This document shows, piece after piece, positions 35,393 to 43,472 of a DNA stretch of 64,000 nt; positions within the stretch are counted from its first letter, which is position 1; every line of letters starts with the position of its first letter. The notes under the pieces are model-generated. The model saw only the letters and a list, made by a program, of their open reading frames with translations, made no database searches and was not told the origin of the DNA. Source of the DNA: UBA1351 sp963677625 (GTDB taxonomy: Bacteria > Bacillota > Clostridia > Lachnospirales > Vallitaleaceae); assembly GCA_963677625.2 (NCBI GenBank), contig CAXXSW010000012.1, positions 248,001 through 312,000 on the forward strand, read 5' to 3'. The position numbers were made by a program, and so were the translations under genes.

Positions 35393-35441
35393 TCAATCAT
35401 AGACAAACCTTATGATACAATAGAAGAGAATAGATGGTTCC

Positions 35442-35645
35442 ATGGTGAAAGAAAGTTGGTTTAAAATGGCAAAAAAATGTTGTCTTAAATTTAAGAAAAG
35501 TGGAAAATATTGCTCTAAATGCCCTATGAAAGAGGCCCTAAAAGATAAAGACAAGAAGTCTAAGTCTAAAAAGTTAAACAAAAAGAAGAAAAAGGATAAG
35601 AAGGATAAGAAGAAAAAAGATAAAAAGAAAAACAAGTCTAAATAA
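35442..35645 (+). CDS. Small Cys- and Lys-rich protein of unknown function
   Basis: This 67-residue frame (or 59 residues from ATG 35466) starts with a cysteine motif CCLKFKKSGKYCSKCPM, then becomes almost pure Lys/Asp/Ser to its end. The four clustered cysteines (CC-x8-C-x2-C) suggest a metal-binding knuckle and the tail should bind nucleic acid. I do not recognise an assigned family, though similar short CC...CxxCP lysine-rich proteins occur in other bacteria. Neither candidate start has a strong ribosome binding site. It lies between ribF and rpsO. Confidence 0.65.
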   Translation: MVKESWFKMAKKCCLKFKKSGKYCSKCPMKEALKDKDKKSKSKKLNKKKKKDKKDKKKKDKKKNKSK

Positions 35646-35648
35646 ACA

Positions 35649-35677
35649 TTTACTTTATTGTTGACTTATGATATTAT
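35649..35677 (+). promoter_or_regulatory. Promoter of rpsO
   Basis: TTTACT (35649-35654) and TATTAT (35672-35677) are separated by 17 bp with an extended -10 TG at 35669-35670. The predicted transcript start is near 35684, giving a leader of about 80 nt. Confidence 0.6.
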
Positions 35678-35692
35678 GTTTAATTGGTAATA

Positions 35693-35747
35693 GCCGTTGC
35701 TAGGTTCTCGGACACTCCGCCCAGTACGTGGTAACCGGCGTTTTTTA
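35693..35747 (+). promoter_or_regulatory. rpsO leader: structured element ending in a terminator-like T run
   Basis: GCCGTTGCT (35693-35701) pairs with GGTAACCGGC (35730-35739; one bulged C, some G-U) and encloses a smaller hairpin CGGA-CAC-TCCG (35709-35719). The helix is followed at once by GTTTTTT and then the rpsO Shine-Dalgarno AAGGAGG. S15 represses its own mRNA through a leader structure in several bacteria; an attenuation or RBS-sequestration version here is inference. Confidence 0.6.
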
Positions 35748-35763
35748 ACAAGGAGGATCCAAC

Positions 35764-36027
35764 ATGGATAAAGCTACAAAACAACAAATTATTAAAGATT
35801 TCGGAAGAGCTGCTGGAGATACTGGTTCACCAGAAGTTCAAATCGCTTTGTTGACTACAAGAATCAACGAGCTTAATGAGCATCTTAAGATGCATAAAAA
35901 AGATCACCACTCAAGAAGAGGTCTTCTTAAAATGGTAGGTCACAGAAGAAACTTACTTAGATATCTTCAAGAAACTGATCTTGAAGGTTATCGTGCATTG
36001 ATTCAAAGATTAGGTCTTAGAAAGTAA
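35764..36027 (+). CDS. rpsO: 30S ribosomal protein S15
   Basis: This primary rRNA-binding protein has 87 residues: DTGSPEVQIALLTTRINELNEHLK, KDHHSRRGLLKMVGHRRNLLRYL and RYLQETDLEGYRALIQRLGLR match S15 along the full length. It is followed by a terminator and then pnp, the conserved rpsO-pnp order. AAGGAGGATCC precedes the ATG. Confidence 0.98.
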   Translation: MDKATKQQIIKDFGRAAGDTGSPEVQIALLTTRINELNEHLKMHKKDHHSRRGLLKMVGHRRNLLRYLQETDLEGYRALIQRLGLRK

Positions 36028-36038
36028 GAATTTCTTAT

Positions 36039-36070
36039 ATAGGGCGGATAATATCCGCTCTATTTTCATT
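36039..36070 (+). terminator. Intrinsic terminator after rpsO
   Basis: An 11-bp stem (36039-36049 with 36053-36063, one G-U pair) with a 3-nt loop precedes TTTCATT. Confidence 0.75.
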
Positions 36071-36112
36071 CTATAGGAAAGTTTTCTTGACCCTGAATAT
36101 AGAAAATAATAT

Positions 36113-36141
36113 TATACAAAATCCCAATTTTCTTGTATAAT
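36113..36141 (+). promoter_or_regulatory. Promoter of pnp
   Basis: TATACA (36113-36118) and TATAAT (36136-36141) are 17 bp apart. The predicted start near 36148 coincides with a small hairpin AGCGT/ACGCT (36151-36164) at the 5' end of the leader. Confidence 0.55.
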
Positions 36142-36169
36142 AAATAATAGAGCGTACTTACGCTATATT

Positions 36170-36252
36170 GCCCTGATGTTTCTTATTAGTACTTAGTTTT
36201 TGTTCTCCAACAAAGAAATGGAGAATAAGCACTAAGGACTAAGACTCAGGGC
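36170..36252 (+). promoter_or_regulatory. Long stem-loop in the pnp leader
   Basis: GCCCTGA (36170-36176) pairs with TCAGGGC (36246-36252), and further in AGTACTTAG and GTTCTCC pair with counterparts CTAAGGACT and GGAGAA, closing around 36208-36219. The whole forms one extended imperfect helix ending 20 nt before the pnp start. In E. coli the rpsO-pnp spacer forms a hairpin cut by RNase III that allows PNPase to repress itself; a comparable role here is inference. Confidence 0.65.
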
Positions 36253-36272
36253 AGATTTGAAAGGAGACAAAG

Positions 36273-38369
36273 ATGTCAAGAGTTTATTCAACTGAACTTG
36301 CCGGTAGAACACTTAGTGTTGAAATCGGTAAGGTAGCAGGTCTAGCTAATGGAGCCTGCATCATCAATTATGGTGAAACAACTGTACTTTCTGTAGCAGC
36401 AGCTTCTGAGAAGCCTCGTGAGGGTGTGGATTTCTTCCCACTTAGTGTTGACTATGAAGAAAAAGCCTACTCAGTAGGTAAAATCCCCGGTGGATTTATA
36501 AAAAGAGAAGGTAGACCAAGTGAGAATTCCATTCTTACCTGCCGCGTAATCGACCGACCAATTCGTCCACTTTTCCCAAAAGATTTTAGAAATGACTGTG
36601 GTATTGTTAATACTGTTATGTCTGTTGATCAAGACTGTCAGCCTGAAGTCTGTGCTTTGATGGGTACTTCTATCGCGCTTTCTATTTCAAACATTCCTTT
36701 TGCGGGACCTCTTGGTTCATGTATTGTAGGTATGGTTGATGGTGAATATGTAATTAACCCTGATAAAGAACAAAGAGAAAAGACAGTTATGAATGTAACT
36801 GTTTGTTCAACCAGAGAAAAGATTACTATGATTGAAGCTGATGCCAAAGAAGTTCCAGAAGCTCAAATGGTAGAAGCCATCTTTAGAGGTCATGAATTTA
36901 ATAAAGAACTAATTGCCTTCATGGATACAATTGTTGAAAAAGAAGGTAAAGAAAAGATGAATTATGTTGAGGTCGGTATTCCAGAAGAAATGTTTGCTTC
37001 AATGAAGGAAATTGTTCCTCCAAGCGAAATGGAAGAAGCCGTTTTTGCAGAAGATAAGACTGACCGATTCGAAAGAATTGATAAAATTAAAGAAGCTTTA
37101 TCAGATAAGTATACTAAAGAAGAGAATGAAGAGTTTTTAGGTATGATTGATGAGGCTGTTTATCAATACCAAAAGAAAACTGTTCGTAAAATGATACTGA
37201 AAGATCATAAGAGACCTGACGGTAGAGGCATGGATGAAATCCGTAAGTTGTCAGCTGAAGTTGATGTTATTCCTAGAGTTCATGGTAGTGGTCTTTTCAC
37301 CCGTGGAGAAACCCAGGTTCTTAATATTACTACTTTGGCACCATTAAGTGAATCACAGACGCTTGATGGCCTTGATGAGCTAGTAACAGGGAAGCGTTAT
37401 ATGCACCACTATAATTTCCCTTCATATTCTGTTGGTGAAACGAGACCGTCAAGAGGACCAGGACGTCGTGAAATTGGTCATGGAGCTTTAGCAGAGAAAG
37501 CCTTAGTACCTGTTCTTCCTACTGAAGAAGAATTCCCATATGCTATTAGAACTGTATCTGAAGTTTTATCATCAAATGGTTCTACTTCTCAAGGCTCTAT
37601 CTGTGCTAGTTCCTTGTCCCTAATGGCGGCAGGTGTTCCTATTAAGAAGGCCGTTGCCGGTATCTCCTGTGGTTTGGTAACTGGTGACACGGATGATGAT
37701 TTTATTCTACTTACAGATATTCAGGGAATTGAAGACTTCTTTGGTGACATGGACTTTAAAGTTGCTGGAACAAAAGATGGTATTACTGCTATTCAATTAG
37801 ATATGAAACTTCAAGGTATTTCTAATGAGGTAGTTGAAGGCGCAATCTATCAAACTATGAAAGCTCGTAACTATATTCTTGATGATGTTATGAATGTTTG
37901 TATCAATGAACCAAGAGCTGAATTGTCTCAATATGCACCGAAGATTACACAAACGAATATTGACCCTGAAAAAATAGGTGAAGTTGTTGGTCCTAAAGGC
38001 AAGACCATTAACAAGATTATTGATGAAACAGGTGTCAAGATTGATATTGAAGAAGACGGTCGTGTATTTGTCTTTGGTAATAATCAGGAAATGGTCGAAA
38101 AGGCTATTGGTATTATCGAGATGATTGGTAAGGATGTTGAAGTTGGAACCATTTACAAGGGTAAAGTCGTACGTATTACTAACTTTGGTGCATTTGTTGA
38201 ACTGGCACCTGGTAAGGATGGTCTTGTTCATATCAGCAAGCTTGCTAAAGAACGTGTTAATAAGGTGGAAGATGTTGTTTCTGTTGGAGACGAGATTTCT
38301 GTAAAAGTTATGGAAATTGACAGTCAAGGACGTATTAATCTTTCAAGAAAAGCACTTCTTAACGACTAA
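36273..38369 (+). CDS. pnp: Polyribonucleotide nucleotidyltransferase (PNPase)
   Basis: PNPase is a 3'-5' phosphorolytic exoribonuclease. The 698-residue protein has two RNase PH domains (about 10-230 and 310-540; LSVDYEEKAYSVGKIPGGF and RETQ-type GLFTRGETQVLNITTL), a KH domain (about 555-615; GEVVGPKGKTINKIIDETG) and a C-terminal S1 domain (about 620-690; GKVVRITNFGAFVELAPGKD). Length and order are typical. Confidence 0.97.
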   Translation: MSRVYSTELAGRTLSVEIGKVAGLANGACIINYGETTVLSVAAASEKPREGVDFFPLSVDYEEKAYSVGKIPGGFIKREGRPSENSILTCRVIDRPIRPLFPKDFRNDCGIVNTVMSVDQDCQPEVCALMGTSIALSISNIPFAGPLGSCIVGMVDGEYVINPDKEQREKTVMNVTVCSTREKITMIEADAKEVPEAQMVEAIFRGHEFNKELIAFMDTIVEKEGKEKMNYVEVGIPEEMFASMKEIVPPSEMEEAVFAEDKTDRFERIDKIKEALSDKYTKEENEEFLGMIDEAVYQYQKKTVRKMILKDHKRPDGRGMDEIRKLSAEVDVIPRVHGSGLFTRGETQVLNITTLAPLSESQTLDGLDELVTGKRYMHHYNFPSYSVGETRPSRGPGRREIGHGALAEKALVPVLPTEEEFPYAIRTVSEVLSSNGSTSQGSICASSLSLMAAGVPIKKAVAGISCGLVTGDTDDDFILLTDIQGIEDFFGDMDFKVAGTKDGITAIQLDMKLQGISNEVVEGAIYQTMKARNYILDDVMNVCINEPRAELSQYAPKITQTNIDPEKIGEVVGPKGKTINKIIDETGVKIDIEEDGRVFVFGNNQEMVEKAIGIIEMIGKDVEVGTIYKGKVVRITNFGAFVELAPGKDGLVHISKLAKERVNKVEDVVSVGDEISVKVMEIDSQGRINLSRKALLND

Positions 38370-38422
38370 GTGACATTTGATTATAAGTATTGAATGATAT
38401 CTTGTCATTATAAGATTTTCAC

Positions 38423-38462
38423 ACAGGGAAAACAGGATTAACCTGTTTTCCCTGTTCATTTA
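38423..38462 (+). terminator. Intrinsic terminator after pnp
   Basis: A perfect 14-bp stem (ACAGGGAAAACAGG at 38423-38436 with 38442-38455) and a 5-nt loop precede TCATTTATTTA. Confidence 0.85.
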
Positions 38463-38482
38463 TTTAGAGTAGGAGAATGTCA

Positions 38483-39736
38483 ATGATTCATAATGCCACA
38501 TTAGGTAACCATATACGTGTTGTTGGGGAAGAAGTCCTTAATGTACGTAGTGTATCCGTAGGTATTTATATTAAGAACGGCTCTGTGGACGAAAATGTAA
38601 CGAATAATGGTATATCCCATTTTATTGAACACATGTTTTTTAAGGGGACATATAAGCGCACAGCTAAAAAGCTTGCCGATGATATGTCAAGAATTGGTGG
38701 TCATGTTAATGCATATACATCAAAGGAATATGTGTGTTTTTATGCACATGTTTTGGATGAACATCTGGATACAGTAATTGATATATTAAGTGATATGCTA
38801 ACACACTCTAAGTTTGACCAGGAAGATATTCAAAAGGAGAAGGGGATTATCCTTGAAGAATATGCTATGTATGAAGATAATCCTGAAGAAGTTGTTATTG
38901 ATGAACTTCATGCCATTGTTTGGCCAGAACAGTCTTTAGGTTATAATATAATAGGTACCAAAGAAAATATTAATCGAATGGAAAAAAACATGCTAGAGGA
39001 CTACGTTGAGAAGCAGTATGTTGGTGATAACATTGTTATATCTGTTGTTGGCAAGATAAACTTTTCCAATGTTTTGTCAAAGTTGGAGAAGGCTTTTTCT
39101 CCTGTGAAGTCGGGAAACAGCCTTGTTCGTGATCAATCAACAATATATGTACCTTCTAAAAGAGGACTTAACAGAAGTATTGAGCAGAGCCATATGGCCA
39201 TTTCATTTCCTTCTATTAATTATTTTAGTGATGATACATATGGGCTTAATATGGTAAGCGTGCTTTTAGGTGGAGGGCTTAATTCAAGACTCTTTCAAAG
39301 TATTCGAGAAGAACAAGGGTTGGCTTACTCCCTGTACTCGTTTATAGAAAATTTTCATAATGCTGGTCTATTTACCACCTATGCAGCAACAAGTGTGGCT
39401 CAGACTGAAAGGCTATATGAGGCTATTTATAAAGAAATTCAAAAGTTCAAAAAAGAAGGAATCACTAATCAGGAACTGATAGAGGTTAAAGAACAGATTA
39501 AGAGTAACCTGATTATTGGTATGGAGAATATGTCTACTAGGATGTCTCATTATGGAAAAGGAGAACTTCTCTTAGGTCGTATTCGACATCAAGACGATAT
39601 GATTAACCGGATTAATGAGGTTGATAAAGAAAAAGTGGAACAATTAATCCTAGAAACCTTTGACTTTAATAAGGTTAGTCTAACCTTGGTTTCACCTAAA
39701 GCTGATTTAATTGATCAATTAGTGAACTATTCATAG
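38483..39736 (+). CDS. M16 family zinc peptidase
   Basis: This 417-residue insulinase-type metallopeptidase has the inverted zinc motif HFIEH (in ISHFIEHMFFKGT) and the third ligand in KGIILEEYAMYEDNPEE, then a C-terminal peptidase_M16_C domain with SRLFQSIREEQGLAYSLYS. It corresponds to the gene found next to pnp in B. subtilis (mlpA). ATG 38483 suits AGGAG at 38471-38475 better than ATG 38477. Substrate unknown. Confidence 0.92.
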   Translation: MIHNATLGNHIRVVGEEVLNVRSVSVGIYIKNGSVDENVTNNGISHFIEHMFFKGTYKRTAKKLADDMSRIGGHVNAYTSKEYVCFYAHVLDEHLDTVIDILSDMLTHSKFDQEDIQKEKGIILEEYAMYEDNPEEVVIDELHAIVWPEQSLGYNIIGTKENINRMEKNMLEDYVEKQYVGDNIVISVVGKINFSNVLSKLEKAFSPVKSGNSLVRDQSTIYVPSKRGLNRSIEQSHMAISFPSINYFSDDTYGLNMVSVLLGGGLNSRLFQSIREEQGLAYSLYSFIENFHNAGLFTTYAATSVAQTERLYEAIYKEIQKFKKEGITNQELIEVKEQIKSNLIIGMENMSTRMSHYGKGELLLGRIRHQDDMINRINEVDKEKVEQLILETFDFNKVSLTLVSPKADLIDQLVNYS

Positions 39737-39748
39737 AGGAGGATAAAG

Positions 39749-40198
39749 ATGGAAAAGATTCAAGTATATATTGAGAGAACAGAAGCAGGTAAGTCTTTGA
39801 ATTTACCCAAGTATCAAACGGAACATTCAGCAGGTGTTGACCTTCTCGCTTGTACAGGTGATGTAACGACTATTGGTCCGGGAGAAATCAAGTTGGTCCC
39901 AACGGGTATAAAAATTGCCATACCAGACGGTTATGAGGCTCAAATTCGTCCTAGAAGTGGTTTGGCTCTTAAACATGGTATATCAATGGTCAATACACCT
40001 GGAACAATAGATGCAGACTATAGGGGGGAAATTAAGGTGATTATGATTAATCATGGGAGTGAACCCTTTACTTTTGAACACGGTGAGAGAATTGCTCAAA
40101 TGGTATTTAATCCTATTGTCCAAAGTCAATGGATTGAGACAAGTCAATTAGAGGAAAGTGCAAGAGGAGAAGGTGGATTTGGACATACTGGTAAATAA
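39749..40198 (+). CDS. dut: dUTP diphosphatase
   Basis: This trimeric dUTPase hydrolyses dUTP to dUMP, keeping uracil out of DNA. In 149 residues it shows the five family motifs: HSAGVDLLA, RPRSGLALKHGI, NTPGTIDADYRGEIKV, GERIAQMVF and the C-terminal ARGEGGFGHTGK. It is preceded by AGAGGAGG. Its 3' end overlaps the next frame by up to 41 bp. Confidence 0.96.
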   Translation: MEKIQVYIERTEAGKSLNLPKYQTEHSAGVDLLACTGDVTTIGPGEIKLVPTGIKIAIPDGYEAQIRPRSGLALKHGISMVNTPGTIDADYRGEIKVIMINHGSEPFTFEHGERIAQMVFNPIVQSQWIETSQLEESARGEGGFGHTGK

Positions 40199-40781
40199 AG
40201 AAATCTTGCGTGGAGATCATGGATATATTACCTATGTAAAAAGACATAATCTAAGGATATCTATATTTTTATTAATTGCTTGTCTTATAGTATTCACTTT
40301 AGGGTTGGCTCTTTCAAATGCTTTTACTATCGTCTTGAATTTGATTAGCGTTTTGCTGATTTTACCTACGGCCCAGTTTCTGGCAAGATACTTCGCTGTT
40401 TTCAGGTATAGGGTTCTTGAAAAAGAAAAGTTTGACAATCTCTGTGAGATAAGTGATGATTTTCTTGTCCTAGGGGAACTACCAATTGTTAAAGGAAAAA
40501 AAGGTTACTATACTTATACCTCAGTGATTACAAAAGTTGGTATTTACGTTTTGGTTGATTCGGACAAGGACTTGATATCATCCAGAAAGAAGAAGTTGGA
40601 AATCAAACAGGTGCTGGTTTCCCTTGTAAAACCAAAGGGACATAATCAAGAAATATATGTTTATGATGATTATGATGACTTATACAAAAACTTGAGACAA
40701 TATGTGAAATCAAAATCAGGTAATCCGGACATGAAAGAATTAGGCAAAATAGCGAGTGCATTTATTAGTAAAACGATGTAG
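40158..40781 (+). CDS. Unknown protein with two membrane segments
   Basis: This frame of up to 207 residues has two adjacent hydrophobic helices (about 36-55 and 58-78), then a soluble C-terminal domain of about 125 residues rich in Lys and Asp (GKKGYYTYTSVITKVGIYVL). I recognise no family. The start is uncertain: GTG 40158, GTG 40173 or TTG 40179 are possible, all inside dut; the last is best spaced from AGGAG at 40165-40169. Translational coupling to dut is likely. Confidence 0.7.
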   Translation: MQEEKVDLDILVNKEILRGDHGYITYVKRHNLRISIFLLIACLIVFTLGLALSNAFTIVLNLISVLLILPTAQFLARYFAVFRYRVLEKEKFDNLCEISDDFLVLGELPIVKGKKGYYTYTSVITKVGIYVLVDSDKDLISSRKKKLEIKQVLVSLVKPKGHNQEIYVYDDYDDLYKNLRQYVKSKSGNPDMKELGKIASAFISKTM

Positions 40782-40813
40782 ACCCTATAGTTAGTATGTA
40801 GAATTGAGATATT

Positions 40814-41845
40814 ATGGTAGAAATTATAGTTATTGAGGAATATGATCAAATCCGTATGGATAAAGTTGTACATAAAGTTTTAAAAGAAGCACCAAAAAGT
40901 TTTGTTCAAAAAATGTACAGAAAAAAGAATATTGTCTTAAATAATAAGAAGTGTAATGGGAAAGAGCTGGTTAGGACTGGTGATTCCATTAAGTTTTATT
41001 TAAGTGACGAAACTTTTGGGAAATTCTCATCTAATCATTTGGTTGAGTATATATCAGATACAAAGGACTTGCCTGATCATCCGATATCAAAAAGTTTTGA
41101 TGGGGATTTAAACCATTCAGTAAAGACTGGTTATAGTTTAAGTAAGCAGCAAATCATATATGAAAATGAAGATTTACTGGTATATAACAAGGAACCTGGC
41201 CTTTTAAGTCAAGCTAATGGTCGTGATCATCATCTGTTAGAGGAGTATGAAGCCTATTTATCCCAAAAAGGCCAAAGAATAGGTATGCTTGATTCTTATG
41301 GAGTTTGCAATAGGTTGGACAGGAATACAAGTGGAGTTATTCTTATTGGAAAAAATGCCAAAGCTCTTCGACTGATTAATGATAATGTTATGAATAAAAG
41401 AACCTTGAAATATTACCATACCATTGTTTTGGGACGACTAGATAAGACTATTGAATTAAAAGGTTATTTAGTTAAGAAGGGGAACAGAAATAAGGTGTCA
41501 ATAAGCGAAAAGGGACCTGGCAAATATATACATACTATTGCAGAGCCTCTAGCTTTTAGTAAAGATGGTAAATTTACTAAACTTAAAGTAGAAATACTGA
41601 CAGGTAAATCTCATCAAATTCGAGCACATCTGTCTTATGCTGGTTACCCAGTTGTAGGGGACGGCAAATATGGGGATAAGCAGATCAATGATTATTTCAG
41701 GAAAAATTTCCAACTTAAGTATCATCTCCTCCACAGTAAAAATTTTGGACTTGGAGATATACCTGAACTACCAGAAATCAGTGGTAGGATATTTGAAGCG
41801 GATTATTTTTCGGAATTCGAAACAATACTAAAGGAGTTGTTTTGA
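40814..41845 (+). CDS. RluA-family pseudouridine synthase
   Basis: This 343-residue protein is a large-subunit rRNA or tRNA pseudouridine synthase of the RluA/RluC type. An S4 RNA-binding domain lies at about 12-80 (RMDKVVHKVLKEAPKSFVQK). The catalytic domain contains YENEDLLVYNKEPGLLSQ and the catalytic-Asp motif NRLDRNTSGVILIGK, with a C-terminal GKSHQIRAHLSYAGYPVVGD. The exact target uridine cannot be read from sequence. The last 4 bp overlap queG. Confidence 0.92.
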   Translation: MVEIIVIEEYDQIRMDKVVHKVLKEAPKSFVQKMYRKKNIVLNNKKCNGKELVRTGDSIKFYLSDETFGKFSSNHLVEYISDTKDLPDHPISKSFDGDLNHSVKTGYSLSKQQIIYENEDLLVYNKEPGLLSQANGRDHHLLEEYEAYLSQKGQRIGMLDSYGVCNRLDRNTSGVILIGKNAKALRLINDNVMNKRTLKYYHTIVLGRLDKTIELKGYLVKKGNRNKVSISEKGPGKYIHTIAEPLAFSKDGKFTKLKVEILTGKSHQIRAHLSYAGYPVVGDGKYGDKQINDYFRKNFQLKYHLLHSKNFGLGDIPELPEISGRIFEADYFSEFETILKELF

Positions 41846-42822
41846 TGAATTCACAAAATAAGAAAAATAAGATTGAAAAATTCTTACAGGATATTGGCAT
41901 AGCAGAGTATGGTTTTACTTCGAGTGAACCCTTCATTGGCTATGCCAATTTTCTTGAGTCTTCACATAATGGTCATGGGACTTATTTTGATGTTGGATAT
42001 AATAAAACGATGTGTGATAGGAGTTTCTACGATCCTAGTCACCATCTTGAGGGTGCTAATTCCATAATCACAATTATTTTGCCATATAATCTTAATAGAG
42101 AAAATGAAGATGAAGAAGACTATATATGTAGATTATCAAAAGCTTCTACTTTTAGGGATTATCATTTTTTAGCCAAAGAATATCTTGATAGAATTAAAAA
42201 CTTTATTGTTGAGGACCTTGGAGAAGATGCAGTTGGTTTTTGTGATACCGGTCCTCTTAATGATAAGGCCTTGCTACTTAGAACAAGGCAGTTCAAGATA
42301 TTGAATAACAGTCTTTTATGGCATCCAAGATTCGGAACCCGTTTCTATATTGCATATCTAATTACGAATATGCATTTATCAGACAAAGGGGATTTGTCCA
42401 AAAGGGAGTATAATGATCTTAAACATAGCTTTTGTAGCACTTGTGGTAGGTGCAAAGAGATTTGTCCAAATGGCGCCATAGTCACACACGGTCACTTAAA
42501 AAGCAGTCGTTGTATATCCTATCTTACCCAGTCAAAGCTTTGGAAGGATAATGAACTATCCACCGAAGGTTTAAGTTTAGGTGGATATGTTTATGGATGT
42601 GATTTGTGTCAACTGGTTTGTCCCTTAAATAAACAGGAAATACCAGCAAGGTATAACCATCAACCTGTAGTTAATGAAAAGGTCGACCATGACTTGATTA
42701 AAGGATTATCAAATAGAGAATTTAAGGAAAAGTATGGTATCAGTTCAGCGGGATGGATTGGCAAGAAACGTTTCTTACGTAATATAAGAGAAAACCAAAA
42801 AATACTAAAGGACAGGAATTAA
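41842..42822 (+). CDS. queG: Epoxyqueuosine reductase, QueG-like
   Basis: QueG is the cobalamin and double [4Fe-4S] enzyme that makes queuosine from epoxyqueuosine in tRNA. The 326-residue protein has FCDTGPLNDKALL with the conserved Asp, two ferredoxin motifs (CSTCGRCKEICPNGAI and CDLCQLVCPLNK), SSRCISYLTQS and the C-terminal GWIGKKRFLRNI. The usual GLGWIGKNT segment before the cluster domain reads RTRQFKILNNS instead, so this is a divergent member. No other queuosine genes are nearby. Confidence 0.85.
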   Translation: MMNSQNKKNKIEKFLQDIGIAEYGFTSSEPFIGYANFLESSHNGHGTYFDVGYNKTMCDRSFYDPSHHLEGANSIITIILPYNLNRENEDEEDYICRLSKASTFRDYHFLAKEYLDRIKNFIVEDLGEDAVGFCDTGPLNDKALLLRTRQFKILNNSLLWHPRFGTRFYIAYLITNMHLSDKGDLSKREYNDLKHSFCSTCGRCKEICPNGAIVTHGHLKSSRCISYLTQSKLWKDNELSTEGLSLGGYVYGCDLCQLVCPLNKQEIPARYNHQPVVNEKVDHDLIKGLSNREFKEKYGISSAGWIGKKRFLRNIRENQKILKDRN

Positions 42823-42823
42823 T

Positions 42824-43354
42824 ATGGGCTATTTTAGGACTAGAGGACTTCGCGGAAGTTCCTTGGAAGAATATATCAATATGACTAATATCAAATATCG
42901 TGAACATGGGATTGGATTGATTCAAAAGATACCGACTCCTATTAAACCGGTAGAACTGGATCCTGCTAATGGTAATATTAAGAAGGCTTTTTTTGAGGAA
43001 CGATCGACAGTAGACTATATGGGTATGGTTCAAGGTTATGCAATTTGCTTTGATGCTAAGGAAACAACAATGAAACGCTTTCCTCTTAAGAATATACATA
43101 AACATCAATTGGATTTTATGGCTGACTTTAAAAAACAGGAAGGTATTGCTTTTTTTATCTTTTACTTTACCAGCTTTGATGAGATGATTCTTGTACCATA
43201 TGATTTTGTTGAAAAGAAGGTAAAAGAAGCAGAAAAAGGTGGGAAGAAGTCTATTGCTTTTGAAGAGTGCAAAGCTTTCTATCCGATTGAAAATAAGGAT
43301 GGTTATCTTGTTCATTATATTGAAGCTTTGGATAGATATATTGGCGATTTATAA
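42824..43354 (+). CDS. recU: Holliday junction resolvase RecU
   Basis: RecU resolves four-way junctions in recombination. The 176-residue protein matches the B. subtilis protein along its length: RGSSLEEYINMTNIKY, QKIPTPIKPV, AFFEERSTVDYMGMV with the catalytic Asp (Asp64), AKET with catalytic Lys79, and FPLKNIHKHQLDFM. The catalytic Glu of FEAKE is Asp here (FDAKE, Asp77). It lies far from the penicillin-binding protein gene that usually accompanies recU in Bacillus. The start has only a weak ribosome binding site. Confidence 0.87.
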   Translation: MGYFRTRGLRGSSLEEYINMTNIKYREHGIGLIQKIPTPIKPVELDPANGNIKKAFFEERSTVDYMGMVQGYAICFDAKETTMKRFPLKNIHKHQLDFMADFKKQEGIAFFIFYFTSFDEMILVPYDFVEKKVKEAEKGGKKSIAFEECKAFYPIENKDGYLVHYIEALDRYIGDL

Positions 43355-43377
43355 AGTTTTATTGTAAACTTTATAAA
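43348..43377. terminator. A/T-rich hairpin at the end of recU
   Basis: A perfect 12-bp stem (TTTATAAAGTTT at 43348-43359 with 43366-43377) spans the recU stop codon. It has no T run on the + strand, so termination is uncertain; it may protect the mRNA end. Confidence 0.35.
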
Positions 43378-43383
43378 AAAGGG

Positions 43384-43412
43384 TTGACTTTAAAGAGAAT
43401 GGCCCCTATAAT
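43384..43412 (+). promoter_or_regulatory. Promoter of the his operon
   Basis: TTGACT (43384-43389) and TATAAT (43407-43412), 17 bp apart, form a near-consensus promoter, with the start about 50 nt before hisZ. No T-box or histidine leader peptide is visible in this short leader. Confidence 0.85.
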
Positions 43413-43472
43413 ATTAAAATAATTTAACATATTAGCAAATTAGCACTTTAAATCGCTAAAGCGGAGGTAAAA

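Noticed and set aside
37797..38327. Minus-strand frame of 176 residues opposite pnp
   Set aside because: It covers the KH and S1 region of pnp and is Asn/Phe-rich, as expected from antisense of this sequence.
42740..43315. Minus-strand frame of 191 residues opposite recU
   Set aside because: The + strand product aligns with RecU along its full length, so the antisense frame is a shadow.
43413..43472. T-box or attenuator before hisZ
   Set aside because: The leader is only about 50 nt, with no T-box sequence, no specifier loop and no terminator.
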